Source: Microbacterium sp. PM5 | GTDB lineage: Bacteria; Actinomycetota; Actinomycetes; Actinomycetales; Microbacteriaceae | Reading direction: 5' to 3' | Length of the DNA: 64,000 bases | Assembly (NCBI RefSeq): GCF_003293595.1 | Contig: NZ_CP022162.1 | Span: forward strand, 466,346 to 530,345 | In this document: one piece after another, positions 27,573 through 36,170 of the stretch | Position numbering within the stretch: position 1 is the stretch's first letter | How the letters are laid out: each line of letters begins with the position of its first letter | Position numbers and translations under genes: made by a program | The notes under the pieces: generated by a model | The model's input: only the letters and a program-made list of their open reading frames with translations | Told to the model about the DNA's origin: nothing | Databases searched by the model: none

Positions 27573-28879
27573 CCGCGGTCGCCGTCCTCGTCGCCGTCCC
27601 CGGCGTCGTCGCCCGTGGACACCGCCGCGGGTGCGGCGACCGCGGCGGGCGGAAAGACGGTGTCCACCGCACTCGTCCACTGCGAACCCGAACCTGCGGC
27701 GGCCAGGGAATGGCCCTGCGAGATCAGGCCGTGCAGCAGCGCGCCGGAGAAGTGGCGCAGGGCGGCCTCCGTCTCGGCTCCCGCGCCGCGGGAGCGCGCG
27801 CGTTCGATCTCGCGGTCGAGCACGGCGTGCACATGCGCGCGCATCTGAACGACCGCGGGGGCCACCTCGTGCACGCGGCGTGCCATCGCATGACGCTGCG
27901 CGGCGGTCTGCACGATGAGGCGGGCCTCGCCGATGGTCGCGAACTCGTCGATCGGCGCGTGGACGCGGATGGTGTCGAGGTCGAGCAGTTCGATGTCGGG
28001 GAGCGAGCGCAGCCCCGGATCCACGTTGCGCGGCATCCCGAGGTCGATGATCAGCTGCGGCGTCGACACCGCAGCACGGGCCGCACCGTGGCTCTCGAGA
28101 TCGAGGGCGAAGGTATCGGTGGTCGTCGTACAGGTGACGATCACGTCGGCGCGGGCCGCCTCGGCGGCGAATGCATCGGCGGTCACCGTCGTCAGGTGCT
28201 CGCGCTTCGCGAAGCGATCGCGTCCCGATCGCGAGTGCACGCGGATGTCGACGGCGCCGACGTCGCGCAGGGCCGCGAGGGATGCCGCGGCGTAGCGCCC
28301 CGTGCCGACGAGGAGCACGCGCGCCTGCTCCCACGAGGCGACGCGCGAGCCGGCGAGCTCGACCGCCAGACGAACGAGGGAGCGCCCCGACTCGCCGAGC
28401 TTGGTCGAGTTCTTCACCGCCCGAGAGGTCTCGGTGGCGCGCTGGAACAGGTGTTCGAGGGGAGCGGTGGTCACACCCTCCCGACGCGCCGCGTCGAGGG
28501 CGCGGCGCACCTGTCCCGCGATCTCATCCTCACCGACGGCCACCGAGTCCAGACCGGACGCGACCGAGAACAGGTGCTGCGCCACATGGTTGCCGTGCGC
28601 GAACTCGACCGTCTCGCGGACGTCGCGGAAGGGCAGTGCCGACAGTTCTGCGAGGCGCTCCATCGCGGCATCCATCGCCGGCAGGGGCGAGGCGTCGTCG
28701 GGACTGTCGGCCAGATCGAAATAGGCCTCGAAGCGATTGCAGGTGGCCAGGACCACGGCTCCGCGAATGCTCTCGTGCGCCGCCGTCAGGTCGGTTGCGA
28801 CGGTGTCGCCGACCACCGACAGCCGCTCCAGCGCTTCGAGAGGCGTGGTGCGCTGATGGGCGGAGAGGCAGACGAGCAC
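27569..28879 (-). CDS. hemA: Glutamyl-tRNA reductase
   Basis: A 436-residue NADPH-dependent enzyme that reduces glutamyl-tRNA to glutamate-1-semialdehyde, the first committed step of heme synthesis. The catalytic Cys47 is in LATCNRFEAY. SVAVGEDEIAGQVRRAL is the family signature, and LLVGTGRYAAA the NADPH site. The C-terminal dimerisation helix is followed by a Pro/Ala/Asp-rich tail of about 35 residues. The GTG at 28879 is chosen because homologues begin just there (VLVCLSAHQRT); the frame extends upstream, but through a TATACT promoter element. It diverges from hemE and is coupled to a LacI-type gene downstream. Confidence 0.95.
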   Translation of the reverse strand: MLVCLSAHQRTTPLEALERLSVVGDTVATDLTAAHESIRGAVVLATCNRFEAYFDLADSPDDASPLPAMDAAMERLAELSALPFRDVRETVEFAHGNHVAQHLFSVASGLDSVAVGEDEIAGQVRRALDAARREGVTTAPLEHLFQRATETSRAVKNSTKLGESGRSLVRLAVELAGSRVASWEQARVLLVGTGRYAAASLAALRDVGAVDIRVHSRSGRDRFAKREHLTTVTADAFAAEAARADVIVTCTTTTDTFALDLESHGAARAAVSTPQLIIDLGMPRNVDPGLRSLPDIELLDLDTIRVHAPIDEFATIGEARLIVQTAAQRHAMARRVHEVAPAVVQMRAHVHAVLDREIERARSRGAGAETEAALRHFSGALLHGLISQGHSLAAAGSGSQWTSAVDTVFPPAAVAAPAAVSTGDDAGDGDEDGDRG

Positions 28880-28891
28880 GCGGGTCCAGTC

Positions 28892-30103
28892 GTGAGTCGA
28901 ACGGAAGGGAACGAGGTTAGTATAACGATTAACGCCCACTCGAGTCCGTCCCACGGGAGCATCATCATCGCCTCTGCCACCGCCGCCGCACATCCCCTGA
29001 CCGCGCACGGCACCTCAACCTCTCGCCTGGTCGGCGCCCTCCGCGGCGATCGTCCGGAGATCACCCCCGTCTGGTTCATGCGGCAGGCCGGGCGCTCGCT
29101 TCCCGAGTACCGGGCGCTGCGTGCCACCGGGACGATGCTCGACGCCTGTCTGAGCCCGGAGCTGGCGAGCGAGATCACGATGCAGCCGGTGCGCCGGCAC
29201 GGAGTGGATGCCGCGGTGTTCTTCAGCGACATCATCGTTCCGCTCCACCTCGTCGGGGTGGAGGTCGAGATCGCCGCCGGCCGCGGCCCGGTCTTCCGCA
29301 ACCCCGTGCGCACCGCCGCCGAGATCGCCGCGCTCGTGCGGATCGATCCGGCACTCGTGGAGGAGCGCGGCGAGGCGGTCGTCGAGGCCGTCCAGCGCAC
29401 GGTCGCCATGCTGGCGGAGGAGGGCGAGCAGCGCGGCGAGCCGCTGCCGCTCATCGGTTTCGCCGGCGCCCCGTTCACCCTCGCCGCCTATATCGTGGAA
29501 GGCGGCCCGTCGAAAGACCACCTCGGCGCCCGCAGTCTCATCCACTCCGACCCCGCGGCCTGGGCGGACCTCACGGCCTGGCTCGCGGAGGTGACCGGGC
29601 GCTTCCTCGCCCTGCAGGTGCGTGCCGGCGCGAGCGCCGCGCAGCTGTTCGACTCGTGGGCCGGAGCGCTCGCTCCCGCCGACTACCGGCGCGCCGTGCT
29701 GCCGGCATCCGCGGCCGCCCTGGAGCCCGTTCGCGCGCTGCGCGGCGAAGGTCTCGATGTGCCCCTGATCCACTTCGGCGTCGGCACCGGCGAGATCCTC
29801 GCCGACATGGCTTCGATCGGCGTCGATGCGATCGGCGTCGACTATCGCGTCGACCTCGATGACGCCGTGACCCGCATCGGCCGCGATCTCACGGTGCAGG
29901 GCAACCTCGATCCCGCGCTGCTGTTCGCCCCCGAGGATGTGCGTCGCCGGGCGGCCCACGCCGCCCTCGCCTCGGGGCTGGCGGCGCGAGCACATGTCTT
30001 CAACCTCGGCCACGGTGTGCCGATGAACACCGACCCCACCGTGCTCACCGATCTGGTGCGCACCGTTCACGACTGGCGCGCACCCGCGGAGTCCGCGCGG
30101 TGA
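28892..30103 (+). CDS. hemE: Uroporphyrinogen decarboxylase
   Basis: Decarboxylates uroporphyrinogen III to coproporphyrinogen III. The signature PVWFMRQAGRSLPEYR is present, with FFSDIIVPL, GFAGAPFTLAAYIVEG and the C-terminal NLGHGVPMNTDP. The start is uncertain: the only ATG/GTG/TTG before the conserved region is the GTG at 28892, used here. It lies upstream of the likely -10 and gives a 403-residue protein with a non-conserved N-terminus of about 30 residues. GGGAG at 28955-28959 precedes three in-frame ATC codons at 28961-28969, so an AUC start is an alternative. The stop overlaps the hemY start (GTGA). Confidence 0.95.
   Translation: MSRTEGNEVSITINAHSSPSHGSIIIASATAAAHPLTAHGTSTSRLVGALRGDRPEITPVWFMRQAGRSLPEYRALRATGTMLDACLSPELASEITMQPVRRHGVDAAVFFSDIIVPLHLVGVEVEIAAGRGPVFRNPVRTAAEIAALVRIDPALVEERGEAVVEAVQRTVAMLAEEGEQRGEPLPLIGFAGAPFTLAAYIVEGGPSKDHLGARSLIHSDPAAWADLTAWLAEVTGRFLALQVRAGASAAQLFDSWAGALAPADYRRAVLPASAAALEPVRALRGEGLDVPLIHFGVGTGEILADMASIGVDAIGVDYRVDLDDAVTRIGRDLTVQGNLDPALLFAPEDVRRRAAHAALASGLAARAHVFNLGHGVPMNTDPTVLTDLVRTVHDWRAPAESAR
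28918..28926. promoter_or_regulatory. hemA: Symmetric divergent promoter between hemA and hemE
   Basis: The AT-rich TAGTATAAC holds TATACT on the minus strand (28924 to 28919), about 40 bases before the hemA GTG. TATAAC on the plus strand (28921-28926) lies about 40 bases before the conserved hemE region. One overlapping site may therefore serve both heme operons. The -35 regions are weak. Confidence 0.55.
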
Positions 30104-31503
30104 CCACCTCTCGCACGAGCGCGCCGGCAGCCGCGACCGGCGCCGATGTCGTCGTCGTCGGCGCCGGCATGGGCGGGCTCGTCGTGGCACACGAGCTGGC
30201 GCGTGCCGGACGTGACGTGGTCGTGGTCGACGCGGCGGAGGAGGTGGGCGGGCTGCTGCGCCGCGGCACGCTCGCGGGGGTCGACATCGATCTCGGCGCG
30301 GAGTCGTTCGCGACACGCACCGATGCCGTGGCGACGCTCGTCGCGGATGCCGGACTCGATCTCGCACTGGTCGCGCCCCGCCCCCAGGGGGCCTGGCTCG
30401 CCGTCGCGACGGATGACGGCGTGCGGCGGGCTCGCCTGCCGCGGCGGACCGTGCTCGGCATCCCGGCCGACCCGGAGGCCGACGACGTCGTCGCGATCAT
30501 CGGCCCCGACGGCGCCGCCCGTGCGCGCGACGAGCGACGCGTGCCCGTCGCCGCCGACGCGGAGCCGTCGCTGTACGACCTGGTCGCCGAACGTCTCGGT
30601 GTCCGCGTCGCCGATCGGCTCGTCGACACGCTCTGCCGGAGCGTCTACTCGCGACCCGCCGCCGAGGCCCGCTTGTCGCAGCTGCACCCCGGTCTGTGGC
30701 GCGAGTTCGTCGCGCGCGGATCGCTCCTTGAGGCTGCAGACGCGATCGCGACCGGTCAGCGTGCCGGCGCTGCCGTCGGCGGCATCGCTGGGGGCATGTG
30801 GCGCCTTCCGACGGCGCTCGCTGAGGCCGCGGCGTCGCGTGGCGCTCAGATCCGCACGGGTGTCGCGGTGCATGCCGTGCGCGCCGACGCCGACGCGCTC
30901 GTGGTCGAGACGGCGAGCGGGTCACTCTCTGCGCGTCACGTCGTGATCGCGACGGGTCCGGCGGAGGCGGCGCGCCTGCTGGCGGGTGCGGGCGTTTCGA
31001 CGCGCTCCTCGGCGGCGGTCCGCCTCGTCGCGGCGGCCATCGCCCACCCCGCCCTCGCCGCCGAACCCGTCGGCTCGGGCGTGATCGTAGACGCCGCGCT
31101 GCCGACGGCGGCCAAGGCCCTCACGCACATCACCGCCAAGTGGGACTGGGCGCGCGTCGCGACGCCCGACGGCATCCACCTCGTGCGCCTCTCCGCTCGC
31201 GACGCCGCCGCCGGTACGCTCGCCACGGCCGACGAGGTCGCGCGCGAGGTGTCGATCCTCACCGGCGTCGAGGTGGCCGCGGCCGACGTCGTCGACCTGG
31301 TCGTGCAGGAGTGGACGGATGCCGTCGTCGGCGCCGCCGCGCCCGACGACCTGCCCGCGGGCATCCACCTGGCCGGGGCCGCCGTGGCCGGCACGGGCCT
31401 CGCCTCCGTCATTCCGCACGCCCGCGATCTCGCCGCACGTCTCGACAGCGCGCTCGCGGCATCCCCGCCGTCGTCTTTCCTGTACACCCACCCGGTTTCC
31501 TAG
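30100..31503 (+). CDS. hemY: Coproporphyrinogen III oxidase (HemY/CgoX), FAD-dependent
   Basis: A 467-residue flavoprotein that oxidises coproporphyrinogen III to coproporphyrin III with O2 in the coproporphyrin-dependent pathway of Gram-positive bacteria. The FAD-binding Rossmann motif VVVGAGMGGLVVAHEL is at about residues 14-29, followed by EEVGGLLRR. The C-terminal FAD contact is GIHLAGAAVAGTGLASVI. The GTG at 30100 overlaps the hemE stop by four bases. Its neighbours hemQ and hemH confirm the coproheme branch rather than the protoporphyrin branch. The older name is protoporphyrinogen oxidase. Confidence 0.94.
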   Translation: MTTSRTSAPAAATGADVVVVGAGMGGLVVAHELARAGRDVVVVDAAEEVGGLLRRGTLAGVDIDLGAESFATRTDAVATLVADAGLDLALVAPRPQGAWLAVATDDGVRRARLPRRTVLGIPADPEADDVVAIIGPDGAARARDERRVPVAADAEPSLYDLVAERLGVRVADRLVDTLCRSVYSRPAAEARLSQLHPGLWREFVARGSLLEAADAIATGQRAGAAVGGIAGGMWRLPTALAEAAASRGAQIRTGVAVHAVRADADALVVETASGSLSARHVVIATGPAEAARLLAGAGVSTRSSAAVRLVAAAIAHPALAAEPVGSGVIVDAALPTAAKALTHITAKWDWARVATPDGIHLVRLSARDAAAGTLATADEVAREVSILTGVEVAAADVVDLVVQEWTDAVVGAAAPDDLPAGIHLAGAAVAGTGLASVIPHARDLAARLDSALAASPPSSFLYTHPVS

Positions 31504-31512
31504 GAGCACCGT

Positions 31513-32199
31513 ATGACCGAACAGATCCCGCTCGGATACACCCTCTTCGCCGTCCTGGCCGGACCCCGTCCTCGGGTGGCCCCCGACGCGGCGGCGGTCG
31601 CCGAGCTGTCCGCCGCCGTCGACGCGGTCACGGCCGGCGGTGTCAGCGTTCGCGGCCTCTACGACGTCACCGGCATGCGCGGCGAGGCGGATCTCATGAT
31701 CTGGCTGCACACGACGCCGGGCGCGGTCGATGACCCTGCCGTGCTCCAGAAGGCACTGCGCACCCTGCGGCGCACCGGCATGCTGCAGGCGTACACGGCC
31801 GTCTGGACAGCGATGGGCGTGCACCGTGAGGCCGAGTTCAACAAGCGTCACGTCCCCGGGTACCTTCGCGGCGAGAGCGCCCGCGGCTGGCTGTGCCTGT
31901 ACCCGTTCGTGCGCAGCTACGAGTGGTACCTGCTGCCCGAGGAGGAGCGCGCCGGCATGCTCGCCGAGCACGGCCGCAAGGGCGCCCGCTACACGGAGGT
32001 CGTCGCCAACACCGTCTCGACCTTCGGACTCAGCGACTACGAATGGCTCCTGCCGCTGGAGAGCGACGACCCGATCCACCTCGTCGACATGATGCGCGAC
32101 CTGCGCGCGACCGATGCGCGCCGTCACGTGCGCGAAGAGGTGCCCTTCTACACGGGCCGCCGGCTCGAGCTCGACGAGCTGGCGGAGGTGCTGAGCTGA
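31513..32199 (+). CDS. hemQ: Coproheme decarboxylase (HemQ/ChdC)
   Basis: A 228-residue member of the chlorite-dismutase superfamily that oxidatively decarboxylates coproheme to heme b with peroxide, the last step of the pathway. YPFVRSYEWYLLP (residues 130-142) contains the likely catalytic Tyr130, and AEHGRKG the likely proximal His153. Length and motifs match actinobacterial ChdC. The ATG at 31513 is 9 bases after hemY and follows AGGAG. The stop shares a base with the hemH ATG (TGATG). Confidence 0.95.
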   Translation: MTEQIPLGYTLFAVLAGPRPRVAPDAAAVAELSAAVDAVTAGGVSVRGLYDVTGMRGEADLMIWLHTTPGAVDDPAVLQKALRTLRRTGMLQAYTAVWTAMGVHREAEFNKRHVPGYLRGESARGWLCLYPFVRSYEWYLLPEEERAGMLAEHGRKGARYTEVVANTVSTFGLSDYEWLLPLESDDPIHLVDMMRDLRATDARRHVREEVPFYTGRRLELDELAEVLS

Positions 32200-33431
32200 T
32201 GGCCGAGAACATCGCTCCCCGCTCCGGCGAGTTCCGTCCCAAGCCTCCGCGCGCGAGCGCCGCTCCGGTGTGCGGCGAGGGGTGCCGCGTGCCGGCCGCC
32301 ACGGCGGCGACCTGCGCCGGCGATCCGCACGTGAGCGCCCCCGTGGCGTATGACGGTGTGCTGCTGCTGGGGTTCGGCGGACCCGAGGGTCAGGACGACG
32401 TGATCCCGTTCCTGCGCAACGTCACGGCGGGCCGCGGCATCCCCGACGAGCGCCTCGAAGAGGTCGCCCATCACTACCGTCACTTCGGCGGGGTGTCGCC
32501 GATCAACCAGCACAACCGTGAGCTGAAGGCGGCGCTGGATGCCGAGCTCGCGGCGCGCGGCCTGGAGCTGCCGGTGTACTGGGGCAACCGCAACTGGATG
32601 CCGTACGTCGCCGACGCCCTGCAGGACGCCCATGACGCCGGCCACCGGCGCCTGCTCGCGATCGCGACCAGCGCGTACAGCTCGTACTCGTCGTGCCGCC
32701 AGTACCGCGAAGATCTCGCCGACGCCGTCGAGGCCACCGGCCTCAGCGGTGCCGTCGAGATCGACAAGGTGCGCCAGTTCTTCGACCACCCGGGCTTCGT
32801 GACCCCCTTCGCGGAGGGCGTCGCCGAGGGACTCGAGGCCCTCCATGCCCAGGGCTTCGCCGACGACGAGATCGAGATCCTCTTCTCTACCCACTCGATC
32901 CCGAACAGCGACGCCGACCGTTCCGGCCCGCCCGAGCGCGGATTCGGCGCCGGCGGCGCCTACGTCGCGCAGCACACGGCCGTCGCCGAGACGATCATGT
33001 CGCGGCTGGGCTCGTCGTGCGCCTGGCAGCTCGTCTTCCAGAGCCGTTCGGGTCCGCCGCAGGTGCCGTGGCTCGAGCCCGACATCAACGACGCGATGGC
33101 CGAGCTGCCCGCCCGTGGTCGCAAGGCCGTGCTCATCGTGCCGCTCGGCTTCGTCAGCGACCACATGGAGGTGCTCTGGGACCTCGACACGGAGGCGATG
33201 GAGACGGCCGACGAGCTCGGTCTCACGGCAATCCGCACCCCGACTCCGGGGACGCACCCGGCGTATGTCATGGGACTGGTCGACCTCATGGTCGAGCGGC
33301 TGAACGGCACCGCCGCGGCCGACCGCCCGCACGAGACGGACCTCGGACCCTGGTACGACGTCTGCCGTCCCGGATGCTGCGAGAACAAGCGACTCGGCTT
33401 CCAGCCGGCACTCGCGGGGATCGCGCCGTGA
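32199..33431 (+). CDS. hemH: Coproporphyrin ferrochelatase (HemH/CpfC), [2Fe-2S] type
   Basis: Inserts iron into coproporphyrin III. The 410-residue protein has LLLGFGGPEGQDDV at about 55-68 and the catalytic His in FSTHSIPNSD. Cys166 (SSCRQYRE) and C-terminal Cys389, Cys393 and Cys394 (VCRPGCCENK) match the [2Fe-2S] ligands of actinobacterial enzymes. Unusually, about 45 residues precede the ferrochelatase fold and contain three more cysteines (Cys25, Cys29, Cys39). The ATG at 32199 overlaps the hemQ stop; a GTG at 32331 would remove the extension but break the tight operon packing. The gene overlaps hemC by four bases. Confidence 0.95.
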   Translation: MAENIAPRSGEFRPKPPRASAAPVCGEGCRVPAATAATCAGDPHVSAPVAYDGVLLLGFGGPEGQDDVIPFLRNVTAGRGIPDERLEEVAHHYRHFGGVSPINQHNRELKAALDAELAARGLELPVYWGNRNWMPYVADALQDAHDAGHRRLLAIATSAYSSYSSCRQYREDLADAVEATGLSGAVEIDKVRQFFDHPGFVTPFAEGVAEGLEALHAQGFADDEIEILFSTHSIPNSDADRSGPPERGFGAGGAYVAQHTAVAETIMSRLGSSCAWQLVFQSRSGPPQVPWLEPDINDAMAELPARGRKAVLIVPLGFVSDHMEVLWDLDTEAMETADELGLTAIRTPTPGTHPAYVMGLVDLMVERLNGTAAADRPHETDLGPWYDVCRPGCCENKRLGFQPALAGIAP

Positions 33432-34399
33432 CGGTGACCGACGCCGCCGCACCCGCGCCGCTGCGACTCGGAACCCGAGCGAGTCTGCTGGCCACCACGC
33501 AGTCCGGCCACGTCGCCGACGCCCTGCGGGCGGCGACCGGCCGCGAGGTGGAGCTGGTGCCGATCACGACGGCGGGCGACGTGCTCACCGGACCCCTCGC
33601 GCAGCTGGGTGGTACCGGCGTGTTCGTCGCGGCGCTGCGTGAGGCGTTGCTGCGCGACGAGTGCGACCTCGTGGTGCACTCGATGAAGGACCTTCCCACG
33701 GCCGACGTCGCCGGCCTCGCGATCGGTGCCGTTCCGCCGCGGGCCCCTGTGGCGGATGTGCTGTGCGCGCGCGGAGGCCTCACGCTCGAGGCGCTGCCGC
33801 ACGGCGCCGTGGTCGGCAGCGGATCACCCCGGCGGGTCGCCCAGCTGCTGCGGCGCCGGCCCGATCTGCAGGTGCGCGGCATCCGCGGCAACGTCGACAC
33901 TCGACTGCGCAAGGTCGACGAGGGGGAGTACGACGCCATCGTGCTGGCCGAGGCGGGGCTGACCCGGATCGGACGCACCGACCGGATCACCGACCGCTTC
34001 GACGCCGACGGCTGGCCCACCTCCGCCGGCCAAGGCGCGCTCGCGGTCGAGGTGCGCACGGATTCCCCGGTCGCCGCGCAGATCGCCGCGATCACGGATA
34101 CGGATGCCGAAATCACCGCGCTGTGGGAGCGTGCCGTGCTGCGGATGCTGGAGGCCGGATGTGCCGCGCCGGTGGGCATCTCCGCGCGGCGCGCGCACGA
34201 CGCCGTCACGCTGGTCGCCGAGGTGTACGCCCTCGACGGTGCGCGAACCGTCCGCGTCGGGCACTCCGCGGACCGTGCCGACCTCACGACGGCGGACGGA
34301 CGCGACGCGGCCGCGGCCGTCGTCGTCGCCGCCTTGATGGAGGCCGGGGCCGCCGATCTCGCCGACCTCGGTCCACGCCCCGAGGGGGAGCCCCGGTGA
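33428..34399 (+). CDS. hemC: Hydroxymethylbilane synthase (porphobilinogen deaminase)
   Basis: A 323-residue enzyme that joins four porphobilinogens into hydroxymethylbilane. Motifs: LGTRASLLATTQSGHVA, HSMKDLPT, GSGSPRR and RGIRGNVDTRLRK. Cys245 in LEAGCAAPVG carries the dipyrromethane cofactor. The GTG at 33428 overlaps the hemH stop by four bases (GTGA), and its own stop overlaps hemD in the same way, so translation is probably coupled through the whole block. Confidence 0.96.
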   Translation: MTVTDAAAPAPLRLGTRASLLATTQSGHVADALRAATGREVELVPITTAGDVLTGPLAQLGGTGVFVAALREALLRDECDLVVHSMKDLPTADVAGLAIGAVPPRAPVADVLCARGGLTLEALPHGAVVGSGSPRRVAQLLRRRPDLQVRGIRGNVDTRLRKVDEGEYDAIVLAEAGLTRIGRTDRITDRFDADGWPTSAGQGALAVEVRTDSPVAAQIAAITDTDAEITALWERAVLRMLEAGCAAPVGISARRAHDAVTLVAEVYALDGARTVRVGHSADRADLTTADGRDAAAAVVVAALMEAGAADLADLGPRPEGEPR

Positions 34400-35178
34400 C
34401 GGCCCTCGCCGGCGCGCGCGTCCTCGTACCGCGCGGCGGCGCATGGGGCGAGCGCGTGGCCGGCGAGCTCTCGCGTCGTGGCGCCCACCCCGTGATCGCG
34501 CCGCTCATCCGCACCGCCCCGCCGCGCGACACCACCGCGCGCGACGCCGCCTTCCGGCGGCTTGCCGACGGCGATTACGAGTGGCTGTTCGTCACGAGCG
34601 CCGCCAGCGTCGAGCAGATCGCCGTCTTCCTGTCGGCGAGCGAACGCACGTTGCCGACGTCGCTGCGAATCGCGGCGGTCGGCCAGGCCACCGCGCGCGC
34701 CGTCGCCGATCTGGGCGCGAACGTCGACTTCGTGCCGCTGGGCCGCTCATCGGCGCAGACCATGATCGCGCAGTGGTGCGCAGCGCACAGCGCGAGCTCG
34801 ACCGGGCGCTGCCTCGTGGTGCGCTCCGACCTTGCCGGCGCCGTCGTCAGCGACGAGCTGGAGCTGCGCGGCTTCGCCGTCGACGTCTGTATCGGCTACC
34901 GCACGGTGGGAATCGATCTCGCCCCCGACGTGGCGGCCGATCTCGCTGCCGGACGCGTCGCCGTCGTGCTGCTGACCTCACTGAGCGTCGGGCGCGAACT
35001 GCGCCGCCAGGTCGGGGTGCTGCCGGCATCCACCCTCGTCGCCTCGATCGGTCCGGGAACGACCCGCGACGCCGAGCGCCTCGGCTTCGTCGTCGGCCAC
35101 ACCGCCCGCACACAGAGCATCGACGCCCTCATCGCCGAGCTCGACACCCTTCCCCGACTCCAGGAGGTCATCCGATGA
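34396..35178 (+). CDS. hemD: Uroporphyrinogen-III synthase
   Basis: A 260-residue enzyme that closes and inverts ring D of hydroxymethylbilane. HemD proteins are poorly conserved. Here the fold is supported by ARVLVPRGGAWGERVA at the start, WLFVTSAASVEQI in the middle and VASIGPGTTRDAERLGF near the end, together with its position between hemC and hemB. The GTG at 34396 overlaps the hemC stop by four bases, and the stop overlaps the hemB ATG. No methyltransferase fusion is present. Confidence 0.92.
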   Translation: MTALAGARVLVPRGGAWGERVAGELSRRGAHPVIAPLIRTAPPRDTTARDAAFRRLADGDYEWLFVTSAASVEQIAVFLSASERTLPTSLRIAAVGQATARAVADLGANVDFVPLGRSSAQTMIAQWCAAHSASSTGRCLVVRSDLAGAVVSDELELRGFAVDVCIGYRTVGIDLAPDVAADLAAGRVAVVLLTSLSVGRELRRQVGVLPASTLVASIGPGTTRDAERLGFVVGHTARTQSIDALIAELDTLPRLQEVIR

Positions 35179-36170
35179 CCGCGTTTCCCGTCCGTCGCCT
35201 GCGTCGTCTGCGCCGCAGTGCCGCCCTGCGACGCCTCGTCGCCGAAACCGACCTGAGTCCGCGCCGGCTCGTCCTTCCGGTGTTCGTGAAAGAGGGCATC
35301 TCCGAGGCGCAGCCGATTGCGAGCATGCCGGGGGTGCAGCAGTACCCGCTCGCGCAGCTCGCGGCCGTCGTCGACGAGGCGGCCGAGGCCGGCATCGGCG
35401 GCATCATGCTCTTCGGTGTGCCCGCTGTCCGCGACGCCGTCGGCAGCGGTGCGACCGATCCCGACGGCATCCTCAACCGTGCGATCGCCGTGGCCGCCGC
35501 GGCGGCGAAGGGGCGTCTGACGGTGCAGGCGGACCTCTGCCTCGACGAGTTCACCGACCACGGCCACTGCGGTGTGCTGGCCGCCGACGGATTGGTCGAC
35601 AACGACGCGACTCTCGAGGTGTACGCGCGGATGGCGCTCGCCCAGGCAGAAGCCGGCGCCGACGTCCTCGGACTGTCGGGCATGATGGACGGCCAGGTCG
35701 CCGCCTGCCGTGCGGCTCTGGACGCCGCGGGCCGCAGCGACATCGTGATCCTCGCGTACTCCGCCAAGTACGCCTCCGCGTTCTACGGTCCGTTCCGCGA
35801 CGCCGTCGAGTCGACCCTCACCGGCGACCGTCGCACCTACCAGCTCGATGCCGCCAACGGTCGCGAAGGGGTGCAGGAGGCTCTCGCCGACATCGACGAG
35901 GGCGCCGACATCGTCATGGTCAAACCCGCCGGTCCGTACCTCGACGTGCTCGCCGAGGTCGCGGCGGTGTCGTCCGTCCCGGTCTGGGCCTACCAGGTGT
36001 CCGGCGAGTACGCGATGATCGAGCACGCTGCCGCGGCCGGGGTCATCGACCGTGAGCGTGCGATCGGGGAGAGCATCCTCGGCATCCGCCGCGCCGGCGC
36101 CGAGGCGATTCTGACGTACTGGGCGATCGAGGTCGCCGGCTGGCTCCGAGAGGGACGGGCACTCGCATGA
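35175..36170 (+). CDS. hemB: Porphobilinogen synthase (delta-aminolevulinate dehydratase)
   Basis: A 331-residue enzyme that condenses two 5-aminolevulinates to porphobilinogen. Lys198 ([12 protein letters not shown]) and the Schiff-base Lys250 ([10 protein letters not shown]) are in place. The metal site reads [14 protein letters not shown]: the middle Cys of the zinc-type enzyme is replaced by Asp, which suggests the magnesium-dependent form. The ATG at 35175 overlaps hemD (ATGA), and the stop overlaps hemL likewise. Confidence 0.96.
   Translation: MTAFPVRRLRRLRRSAALRRLVAETDLSPRRLVLPVFVKEGISEAQPIASMPGVQQYPLAQLAAVVDEAAEAGIGGIMLFGVPAVRDAVGSGATDPDGILNRAIAVAAAAAKGRLTVQADLCLDEFTDHGHCGVLAADGLVDNDATLEVYARMALAQAEAGADVLGLSGMMDGQVAACRAALDAAGRSDIVILAYSAKYASAFYGPFRDAVESTLTGDRRTYQLDAANGREGVQEALADIDEGADIVMVKPAGPYLDVLAEVAAVSSVPVWAYQVSGEYAMIEHAAAAGVIDRERAIGESILGIRRAGAEAILTYWAIEVAGWLREGRALA

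Noticed and set aside
28937..28939. GTG at 28939 as the hemA start
   Set aside because: The likely TATACT promoter would lie inside the gene, and the extra residues are not like the family N-terminus.
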